Below the pieces are notes generated by a model. The model saw only the letters and a program-made list of their open reading frames with translations, had not been told where the DNA came from and made no database searches. Position numbers and translations under genes: made by a program. A DNA stretch of 64,000 nucleotides, taken from contig OX621248.1 of the NCBI GenBank assembly GCA_951640165.1, positions 124,001-188,000 of the forward strand, given 5' to 3'. This document shows positions 21,801-33,800 of the stretch, piece after piece (positions within the stretch are counted from its first letter, which is position 1; every line of letters begins with the position of its first letter). This DNA is from Pseudoips prasinana (Eukaryota; Arthropoda; Insecta; Lepidoptera; Nolidae).

Positions 21801-24800
21801 CAGCAAGAGACATACGTAGAGTGTGACAAATTTAACTCAATTTTCTTTAATCAATAATGTAAGACTGAATTACATTTGTATTACTATATATAATTGACTG
21901 TCCACCTCTTTTAGCGAGAATCAGATACAGAGTTCCTGCCAGAATCCCGCGTGCCCCAATCACACCTTTTTACCCACCACTCAGAAGAACCGTCTTTGGA
22001 GCTAACTCCGCAATCCCTCGGCTGTGCAAACTCTTAAACGGTTCTGCAACCGTTTAAAAGTTTGCACAGCCGAGGGATTGCGGAGTTTGTTGATGTGCAC
22101 GCTGTTACACTCAATTCATTTCGTAAACATTATTATACTTAACACTCTAGCATGTCATTTTAATTTTGTTCAATGTTATTTTTGATTACTCTTAATTTTT
22201 AACTTTATAATTTATATAATTTACATTCAATTTAATTTAATTATTCTGACATTATTCATCATTGCCGCAAAATGTTTTTTTAATTAATTTTCTTAATTTA
22301 TTTTAGATTGTTATTTAGTTTAATTATTTTAGTTTAATTGAGAATTGTACCCCACATTATTTATATTGAGCTTGTGGTGCTTGCCTATAAGAGGTAACTA
22401 TACTGGAAATTGTTCTGTGTACCGATTCTGTCTTATGTTTAGTATAAGTTACTGTTGGGAAGCCAAAATTAATAAATAAATAAATTAAAAAATAAATAAA
22501 AAGTATTACAGTCAGCTTTCAGCCTAAACTGTTACAAATAGCTAGCGCATTATTAAAGTTCAACTGTACAGATCACCTACACTTCAAGCAATCTTGTCAC
22601 CACGAGTTGTTGTTGACCAGAGTTGTTACACCAATTGTGCTATTTATGTTAGTGCCCACAGTATGCGCGATGGCACAAGAATTTTGATAAAGGTGATGAT
22701 AACCAATATGATGGGAACGTTTATTTGATCCCTGGGAGTAGGCGCAGCGCAGCGCCTGCGTGCGGCTGCAGCAGGCGCTGGAGGCGCACGGCGGCGGCGC
22801 GGCGGCGGTGCGCTGGGGCGCGGGCGGCGCGCTGTGCAGCGCGGGCGCCGACCGCTGGGTGCGCGTGTGGCGCGTGGCGCGGGGCCGCGCTGTGGCCGCG
22901 CTGGCCGTGCCGGCGCCGGGCGCGGGCGGCGCGCTGGCCGCCGCGCTGCTGCCCGCGCCGGGCCTGCTGCTGGCCGGCACGATGGCGGGCGAATTGGCCG
23001 TGTGGCGACTCCCGCTTGAAGATCCCGCCGATCTCGTTTGCTCCGACGAGGGAGGCACGGCTGTGAGTCTGTGGACCGAAGCGCAGGTGGTGCATTGGCT
23101 CCGCGAGTACGTCACGCGGGTTGCCGGTGAGTTTCATCGAGACCAAAAGGCTCAATGTAATAAAACACATTTATTACATTCAGCATTCAGCAATATTATT
23201 TACAATTTATTGTTTGATACATATTGTTAGGACGCTTGAGCTAAAAAATACAGGTGACCAGCATTGAGTAAAACATTTGAGAAACTTATGCTCAAGCAGT
23301 TACTCAGGCGTTTTAATTTAAACAACTTCTTGCGCCAGAAGCAGTTTGGTTTTACTAAAGGGAGATCTACTACAGATGCAGGGATTGCGCTGATAAAACA
23401 AATATTTGATGCATGGGAGAAGTCACAGAGTGACTTATTGGGGTGTTTAGTGACCTTTCAAAAGCATTTGATTGCGTTCACCATGGCACGCTATTACTGA
23501 AATTACGACACTATAGCGTAAGAGAAGTTGCACTTGACGTGTTGACCTCTTACCTTAATCAGAGAGTTCATTGTGTCGACGTAGGTGGAGTGAAGTCAAA
23601 TGATTTAACCGTCACTTTGGGCGTGCCACAAGATCCATTCTTTGTCCTTTTTTGTTCTTAGTATATATTAGTGATTTACCACATTATTTAAAAAAACTTC
23701 TGTTATCTGCTAAGATGGATAAACTCCTATATTCAAAACCATTGTCAAGCAGTGGCACTTAAAGGATACCGTTCATCATTTCTACCTATACCCTCTGGTA
23801 TTCCCCAGGGCTCCCATTTTTGTCCTTTTTTTATTTGCTTTGTACAGTCTACAAAGAGATTTTGCTGTCTTTGAAAGATAAAATAGATCTAGATCTTTCA
23901 AAGACAGCAAAATCTCTTTGTAGACTGTCACAGTCGTCCACATTTGTTATAATTTTGAAAACTTTTGTGTCGTCGGCATAAAGTAGATGATGAGAATTAT
24001 TGAAACATTTTCCGATATCATTAACGTACAAAGCAAATAAAAAAAGGACAAAAATGACAGTCTACAAAGAGATTTTGCTGTCTTTGAAAGATATTTTAAT
24101 GACAACCAATTAATTTTAAACACGGATAAGTGCAATGTTATAACCTTCACCCGGAAGCACAATACCTTAGTATACAATTACAAAATTTCTGGCAAAAATG
24201 TGACACGGGTTACTAGCAGTCGCGACCTAGGTATTACTTTGGACTCAAAACTGAGTTTTAATTTGCACGTCGATAATGTAGTAGGTTAAGCATATAAACA
24301 ATTAGGATTTATTCTACGAGCAAGCAAACCATTTAAGAATCCCAAAACCCTAAAACTGTTATATAATGCCTATGTCAGAAGTGTTTTAAAATTTGGTAGC
24401 GTAGTTTGGAGCCCCCAATATTCGATTCATGTGAATAGGATTGAAAGGGTGCAAAATAAGTTTTTAAAATCTTTAGACTACCGAACGGGCCAAGTCAGCG
24501 CTGATTACGCAGAGAGAATTAACAAACACAAAATGATTTTCCTTAGCACGCGACGAAATCTTATGGACTGTATGTTCGGACATTGACCGAATAACTCAGC
24601 ACTTTTATGTTAGTCATTATATAAATTCACTACTATTAGCAAATAAAGTAAGTTCGTAAGTAACTCGCGATCGACACACTATCAAAGCAATCTGAAACCG
24701 CTCCGATTGCCGCGTAAAGATCAAATCAAATCATTTTAGCTCTTAATATATCATTTTATAAATCTTAGTAATAACCAACTAAATAATTGTAGTTTATAGA

Positions 24801-27800
24801 CCTTTAATATATCATTTAAAACCTTATATTTAGTATCATTATCTAATCAACCAAAATACTTAAAAGTGCAGGTCAGTGCTAACTACGGGAGCAGGCCTAA
24901 ACTTTTATATGGTCCTTCGAGTATACTATCAGTTCGCGAAGTGCGGTGCAAGTGTTTCGTTTACCGAGTTTTAGTGTTCAGTGCTTTACGCAAAATTAGG
25001 GCTTTGGTTTTCGAGATACTTAGCAAGGTATTACGTGCGCCGTTAGTTCGTAATCAGTGACGTGTGGACAAGCACATTAGTCAAGGAAATCGCTGCTGGG
25101 CTGCTGAAAAGCTGTGACAGAGGAGCTGTATCGTAAGGAGAATATAAGGTCAGACCAAACCATTTACTTACATTTTTTTATCATATCGTATCATATAAAC
25201 AACGAGCAAGATGGAGAGTATTGTAGTTAGCCAAACTGAAATCTATGACGCTCTGGTTCAACTCTTAACCAATTTTAAGAAGGATGGTGCTGGGCGGAAA
25301 ATTGTTGACTATTGTAAGAGAAAGTTGGAGATATTGGAAGCTTATTGGAGAGAGTATCAACAGAATCATAAACAATGCTGTGAACTTGCTGAGTTTGAAC
25401 ATGTCTATTTTACTAAAAGATGTTATGATAAGGCGGAAGAAGTGTATATCGCGATCAAGGAGTTAATCAACAGGACTTTGAGTCAGTTGTTGTCGAAGCA
25501 ACAAGAGTTAAAGCAACTTCCTATAGAGGTAGGAGTATTAAATCAAGGAGAACAAGCAGGACATTCTACTCAAATCGGAAAATTTTATCCAAATGAGGGG
25601 TCGTCTCGTTCCGAACCTGAGAAGCAGCAGGACGCCAACTTAAAACACGACAACATCAAACGAGATGAGATGATAAAGAAACAAAACATAAACTTTAAGG
25701 CGTTTTTGAGGACACTAACCAACATTGAAATTGACCATTTGAAAAATAACTGGGAATTCGAAGATGCTCTACGGTCCCTTCATAGTCTCTGGAATATTAT
25801 TGACATTTTACATTGGGAGATAGAAGCTGAGAACGGTCGTGAAGATGTATGGTACCAAGAAGAATTCACCAGATATGAGAAAATGTAAAATGATTTAAAG
25901 AAAAGTATTAGTTCTAAAATGTGGTCTGAAGCGCATCGGGATAAGTCAACACCAAAAATGAATATTCCTGAATTTCATGGGAATTACCACCAGTGGACGT
26001 CTTTTAAAGATTTGTTCACAGAAACTATACATAAAAACCCGTCGTTATCGAAAGCACAGAACATGCAGTTTTTGAAAGGTAAAGTAGTAGGTGAGGCTGA
26101 GCGACTGATCCATCATCTTCAGATTAGCTCAGAGAATTATGAGGTATGTTGGGAAATACTAAACCATAGATACGATAACAAGAGGCTGATATTCACATCG
26201 CATATCAACATTTTATTAAATATCCCCACAATGCAACAACAAACCGCAGGAATGATTAAAAAACTTCACGACGTCACAAAGGAATGTTTACACGCCATAC
26301 AAAACTTAGGTATCGATATTACTAACTCGGATCCACTTTTAGTACATCTACTGTCGCAAAAACTGGACTCCGAGTCATGTTCAGAATATATAGAGTCTGC
26401 GAAAAAGCCTAGAGAAGTACCAGTACTTCAAGAATTCCTGGATTTCTTGGAGACCAAGTTAACTGCCTTGGAAGTAGCTCGGCGTAAACAGGAACCGAAC
26501 AATCATAAGATGAACCATCCAGCATCGCATCTAAACTATCCATCAAGTCAAAAGAAACATTTTTATCATAAAAATTACTATCAACCACCAAATAAAAGTA
26601 ATTAAAAGAACACGAAAAATATGAAAACTTTCCACGTTTCGCGGTCATTCACTTGTCCATTTTGCAATGTTGACCACGGATTGTGAATGTGCGCCCAATT
26701 TGCGCAACTGACAGATGAGCAAAAATTAAATACCGTCAATAAATTAAATTGTTGGGTAAATTGTCTATTCAACCACTTTAATAAATCATGTATTTCGACA
26801 AAAAGGTGTCGAAAATGCGACGCTCATCACAATACATTATTGCATGAAGCAATTGTCGCGAAGACAGTTAGTTGCTATGCTTCTTGGAAATCACACACGT
26901 CGGATTTTACTTGTCACATATTATGTTATTATTTGTGTTTAAACTGGTGTTTGTGGGGGAATTAGTGCAATAGTGACTGTTAGGAGTGTTTGCCATCGAA
27001 CAGGACAGAGGGTGAGCCAATTTACACCGCTAAACATTAAATATTTGATATTATCAACTTACAATTAAAAAAATATACACCGCCATTAACGACTATCCAG
27101 CGCTACGAGTTGAAACGCGTAAGTGACGCGTTATGCACGGCGCTTACACCGTTTTTGCCGTGAGCTTACATCGAACGACTGCGTATGGATTGTTGGTGAA
27201 TAATATTTTAGCTACGAGTAGTAAACTCATCAGTGACTAGCGGTTTTTAATAGATATTTATTCTAAACTTCACCGACATGACATCTACTACACTATCATG
27301 GGGATGTTGTGATAACAAAGAATTAGAAGAAAGTACGTTTATCAGTTGCATTCGATGTAATAAGACCTATCATTTTCTATGTTTGTCTATTCCGGAAATC
27401 CCCAATGATTCAGATGTTTTTTGCCAATGGAAGTGCCCGGGATGTATGGTCTTAGCCTCAAAAACTGCAATGAAGGACTGTACACCTACACGCAATATCT
27501 CCACCACGCGAGGTAACAAAAATAAGCGACTGGCGCTAAACTCACCGCCTGAATCTATTCCTGTTACTGCAGAGGACGTGCGTTCAATCGTTCAGGATGT
27601 TATTAAGGCGGAGTTCACCACTTTACTTCAGCAGTTAAATAACATGATAGTTAGCACAATCAATAAGGAGCTAGAACCAATAAAAACTGATGTAGAAGAA
27701 CTTAAAACATCTTTCACATTTCATACTAAAGAATTCGAAGAACTTCAGTCTGAACATGTTAAGGCTAGAACCTGTATAAAAAATCTAACAGATGAGAATA

Positions 27801-30800
27801 ATCAATTGAAACATACAATATCAGAGCTGAACAGCAGAATGAATTATCTGGAGCAACACGCACGTTCGAACAACTTAGAAATACAATGTCTCCCTGAAAA
27901 TTCTACAGAAAACTTATACACTATTGTCAAGCAGTTGGGTACTGTAGTCGGGTCCAAACTTACGGATAGCGATATACTACATTCTACCCGTATAGCCAAA
28001 CTCTATGCCAGCAATGCCCGCCCTCGGTCTGTTGTGGTCCAGCTTGCTTCGCCACGAATCCGTGACCAACTTCTAGCCTCTGTCATCGACTACAATAAGA
28101 AACATGCTGATAATAAACTGAATAGTGCTGATTTTGGACTCGCTGGCAATAAAACACCCGTTTATGTTGTCGAACATTTATCTCCATCCAATAAGGCGCT
28201 ACATGCTGCTGCGAGACTCCGGGCGAAAGAAAAGGGGTATAGATATGTTTGGGTGCGAAGCGGTAGGATATTCGTCAAAAAGAACGATGACTCGAATCAG
28301 ATACTTATAAAAAATCAAAATAGTTTAAATAATATTATATAACTTATTATTTTTCTTTATATCTGTTAATCTTGGCATGCTATAATTATTTTTCTTTATA
28401 TCCTTTTAAATTCAATAGTTTACAAATCTACTATCAAAACATTCGCGGTCTAAGAACAAAAACCAATACTGTTTATCGTAATATTTGTTGCAACAATTAT
28501 GATATAATTATTCTAACGGAGACTTGGCTTAATAGCACTGTTTTCAGTGGAGAATTATTTGACGAAAGATATGTGGTTTACAGGAGAGACAGAAATACGT
28601 CTACCTTTCAATGTGCTAAGGATGGAGGTGGGGTTTTAATTGCAGTCCGAAAAACCTTTAAATCAAAACGCGTTAAAGCTTGGGAAAGTAGCTGCGAGGA
28701 CTTATGGGTCGTCATAGAGATATCTGGAGTGCACATATTGCGCCAAGTTGTTTTCTGCGCAGTGTACCTTCCTCCACCGGTATGCCGTCGCTCCTTAGAA
28801 CATTATATCGATCATTGTAATGCAGCCTTTGAGCAAATGACAGATAGCCAGGTTTGTATTATAGGAGATTTAAATATAAACAATATTGATTGGAAAACAT
28901 TAAATGATAAAAATACAAATTATAAACGAACCAGCACAAGTGAAATCTTGCTGGACTTTACATATGTTAACAATCTCAGTCAATTTAACTTAGTAAATAA
29001 CTTTGCTGGTCGGATATTGGATTTAGTATTGTCTACTTTGTCATTATGTAGTGTAAGTGAGTGCCTTACCCCTATAAGCAATATCGATAAACATCACCCT
29101 GCTCTAGATATTAACATTACTCTCCAAAAAGAGGCCAAGCTCCTATATAATACTGTTAATTTAAGACCAAATTTCTATAAAGGAGATTATGATTCCATTT
29201 GTAAATTCTTACAAGAAAAAAATTGGGATCAATTATTCGATGGACATAGTGGTGTGGATGAAATGCTTGCAGTCTTCTATCAAATTCTTAATGACACCAT
29301 AATAAAGTTCATTCCATCCCGAATACCAAAAGGTAATAAATATCCTCCGTGGTTCAACCGTAGACTAATTAAATCGTTAAATGAAAAAAATAAGCTGAGG
29401 AAACGATATCAAAAATACAAAAACCCTTTAGATGCAATAGAATTAAAATATGTAAGCAAATATTGTGATAGTCTGGCCATGAAGTGTTATAATAGTTATA
29501 CAAAACTTTTAGAATTTGAAATTACAAAGAATCCGAAACTATTTTGGACTTTTGTGAAAGCCAAAAGAGGAGGGTCTAGCTCATATCCTAAGTCGATGAC
29601 AAATGGATCTAATACTTCAACTGACGATGGTACACAGATATGTGAGATGTTCGCCAATCAGTTTGTTTCCGTCTATAACTTAGATCAACATGTTGGTAAT
29701 AGCTTTAACTCTGATTACTTGCAATCGCTAGAACAAAATAGCTTATGTTTAAATAGCCCGTATATAGACCACAAAACTTTATTAAAAATTTTGAAGAATT
29801 TAGATGGTAGGAAAGGAGCTGGACCAGATGGTATACCACCTTATTTTATTTCGGCTTGTTCTTCAGAGTTGGCTTATCCATTAATGCTTATTTACAATAA
29901 GTCGTTATCCACCGGCGTATTCCCCATGAAATGGAAATTGGCAAAAGTGGTCCCGATTTATAAATCAGATAACATTGAAAATGTTTCAAACTATAGGCCT
30001 ATCTCGATTCTGTCATCATTTGCCAAAATCTTCGAAGTTCTAATTTGTCCATACATTCAAAACCACCTAAAGCTTTACCTAAGTGACGATCAACACGGAT
30101 TTGTGGGACTTAGATCCACGTGTACAAATCTAGTAGTATTTACTGAATTATTAACAAAGTCCATAGACTCCGGGCAGCAGTCTGACGTCATATATACAGA
30201 TTTCAGCAAAGCGTTTGACAAAGTGCCTCACAAAATCTTAATCACCAAATTACGCGCTTATGGTATTGTGGGTTCTTTGCTCGATTGGTTGACGTCGTAC
30301 TTGTCGGATAGGGAATTTTATGTAGTGGTAAATGGTTATCAGTCAACTATGCGACATGCATCCTCCGGAACTCCTCAAGGATCACATTTATTTAATTATT
30401 ATATAAATGATATTTCAAGCTGTTTTCAGTTCTCGGACGTCTTTATGTATGCAGATGATTTAAAGTTCGTAAGAAGTATCAAATCATACGAAGACACCAT
30501 CCACCTACAAGAAGACCTTAATAGGCTCATAAAGTGGTGCAAAGATAAGTAATAAATGCTTTCATATAAAGTTTACGCGTAAACAAAATTATATCCACTC
30601 GGAATACCATATTGAAAATAATAAAATTAGTGAAGTAGATACTATACGGGATCTTGGAGTAATTTTCGATAAAAAACTAACATTTAACTCTCATTTAGAC
30701 AGCATAATTAAGAAAGCATCAAAAATGTTGGGATTTGTTTTGAGAAATTGTAAAATTTTTCGTAATAACAAAACCAAAATTCTCGTTTACAGTAGTCTTA

Positions 30801-33800
30801 TTCGGAGCATATTAGAATATTGTAGCGTAGTCTGGCGTCCACACTATGCAATCCACTCATTGCGCCTTGAAAGAATCCAAAAGCGATTTCTTTGGCATCT
30901 TGCGTTCTCTAATGGGGTCTCCAAAAAGGAACGCTCTTACAAAAGTAGATTGACGTACTTTGGCTTGTTTTCTCTAGACAACCGAAGAAATATAAATGAT
31001 GCAACATTTGCATATAAAATAGTTAACCAACAAATAGATTGTCCGGGGTTACTGGCACTCTTCAAGTTTCGCGTTCCAGCTAGGCTTCCGCGCAGTGCAA
31101 TCACACCACTTTGTCCACCGTTAAGAAGAACTGTTTTAGGTGCTAATTCTCCTTACGCAAGGATGTGTAAGTTGGTAAATGGCTTTAGCGATTTAATCGA
31201 TTTACACTTCGATTCTGTTAACAAAAAAAAATCCCTACTTACACATTCACCAAATTTAGAATAGTAACAAAAAAATAAAATAATAATATAACAATCTAAG
31301 TGTCATATGTTTCTTGTATAAATTGAAAAATCTCTGTATATAATCGTTTGCGGTGTTAACCTTTAAGTAATTGTTACATTGTTATAAGTTTTTTGATAAT
31401 GTGTTAGATATAAGAATTAATGTAAACAATTGTTGGTGAACCTTAATAAATAAAAAAAAAAAAAAAAAAAAAAGAACAAATCTACCACCTCAGCAAAATC
31501 AAACAATAAGGGCGAGAAAACACTGAGCGGTTCTAATAAAACAAATACTCAACATACATCGAGCTCAAATCATGTCTCATGGAATGATATGACTGAAACT
31601 CTTTTAGCTACGGCTATAGTGAAGGTGACACTAATTGATCAGGGGTCTCAAATCTCAATAATAAGCGAGAATGCGGCCCAAATTTTAAACTTTAAAAGAT
31701 ATAAGTGTAAAGGCAAAATTATTGGAATGGGGAAAACGAGAGAAACTGTAAGGGAATGATGAATATTCGCATTCAATCAATCTATAACGACTTTTCGTTA
31801 GAAGGCAAAGTTCTTATCATGGGTAGTTTAATCAAATGTTTACCAAACAAATCTTTTACAAAACCGTCTTGACCACACATACAAAATATAAATTTAGCGG
31901 ATCCGGACTTCAATACAAGTCGCCCCGTGGACTTACTTTTAGGAGCGGATGTATACGGCATGATTGTCTTAAATGGCATCTTAAGAGGAGATAGTGAAGA
32001 TCAACCGATTGCCCAGCAAACACAATTGGGATTTTTGCTATGTGCTGCCATGAAACCAAATTACATGTGCAACGTTGTCCTCCAAAATACAGATGACTTA
32101 CGCAAATTTTGGGAAAATGAGGATATCAGCGAGCCGATTGAGATGTCTACAGAGGATCATGAATGTTTACAGTACTTCTTATCAACAACAGAGATTAGAA
32201 AACGGAAAATACCAAGTTCGACTACCATTTAAATCAGAAACAAAAGAACAGCTCGGGTCTACTAGATCTTTAACATTGGCACAGTTCCGTAAATTAGAAG
32301 AAAAACTACAAAAACATTCCGAACTGAAATTGGATTACGTTAATTTTATGAATGAATATTCTACGTTGGGTCATATGATACCTTCGGCTGGGAACACGAC
32401 ACCCGAGTGTTATCTACCTCATCACTGTGTAACACGTGATTCAACTACTACAAAGCTGAGAGTGGTATTTAATGCCTCAGCTAGGTCAATGTCAGGACTC
32501 AGTTTAAAAGACGTCATGTACCGGGGCCCAAATTTGCAACAAGATTTACAGGAGTTAATTTTGAAGTGGAGACAGTATCAATATGCTTTCACAGCCGACA
32601 TTGAAAAGATGTACCGCCAAATATTGGTACACCCTGATGACCAACCCTATCAAAAAATATTATGGAGAGAATCACCTGATCAACCTATCAAATCATTTTC
32701 ACTGACAACAGTTACATATGGTACAAAACCAGCACCATTTTTGGCAATGATGTGTTTGAAGCAATTGGCCCAGGAAGAGAAACTAAAATTCCCTGACGCA
32801 GCGAAAGCATTAGAAGAATGACTATTGTGGAGGGGCCCACTCTAAACGGGAAGCAAATCAAATCAAATCGGATCTTATAAAACTATTACAAAAGGGAGGA
32901 TTTAATTTACGAAAGTGGACCTCAAACAAATCAGAACTTTTGGCAGACTTATATAAAAGTTTATGCAATCAATCAACATATGAGTTCAAACAGTCGGACT
33001 CTACCAAAACGCTAGGACTCGCATGGAATCCGCAAAAGGATAAATTCATTTTTGGCTCTAAATTGGAACTAGGGTCAAAAACATCAGAAACCAAGAGATC
33101 ACTTCTTTCGGACATATCCAAGTTATTTGATCCGTTGGGGCGGCTCACTCCTTTAAGCATTAGCATGAAAATTCTATTTCAACAAGTATGGTTAGCAAAA
33201 TTGGAATGGGATGACGTACTACCAGAAGATATAAAGATTAAGTGGCACGATTTAAGGAAAGATTTGAAGAAAATAAACACTATAACAATAAACAGATGGA
33301 TAGGTACAACAGGAGACCAAAATGTGCAGTTACACGGATTTTCCGACGCATCAAATAAAGCTTATTCTGCCGTTATTTACTGCAAGACAAGCGGCAGAGA
33401 TGGTTGTAACATATCTTTGGTTACTGCGAAGGCCAGATTAGTGCCTATAAGTAAAGTTATATCGACACCTAGGTTGGAGTTAATGGGGGCTCATCTCTTA
33501 GCCCAGCTAATGAAGAAAGTGTGTGCTTGCTTTACAAATTATAAAATAGAAACATACTGCTGGACTGATTCCACCGCCGTACTCGGGTGGATTCAAGGAG
33601 ACCCAGCGCGATGAAAACCTTTTGTAACAAATCGAGTTAATTTTATAACCAAAATCATATTATCAGAAAATTGGGGATATGTAAATACGAACGAGAATCC
33701 GGCAGTTGCTACAAGTCGCGGATTAACTATCAATCAATTGAAGGAACATTCGTTATGGTGGGACGGTCCTTCATGGCTTCAGTCATTCCAGAACAAAAGC

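Larger units (their letters stand above)
26851..31472 (+). mobile_element. CR1-like LINE #2 (PHD-type ORF1), near full length
   Basis: Inserted in BEL-1 gag. It has a ~430-base 5' UTR, ORF1 (27278-28342), ORF2 (28372-31264, frame broken) and a 3' UTR ending AATAAATAAAAAAAA with ~22 A residues at 31451-31472. It must postdate BEL-1. Relatives: 21905-22503, 56890-57905 and 59945-61070. Confidence 0.88.

Noticed and set aside
22597..23170. Minus-strand and shifted plus-strand frames over WDSUB1-like exon 9.
   Set aside because: Same composition effect; no domain, no splice logic.
25211..26606. Two separate small genes suggested by the split gag frames.
   Set aside because: Both frames are in register and separated by one TAA; together they are one gag with a stop.
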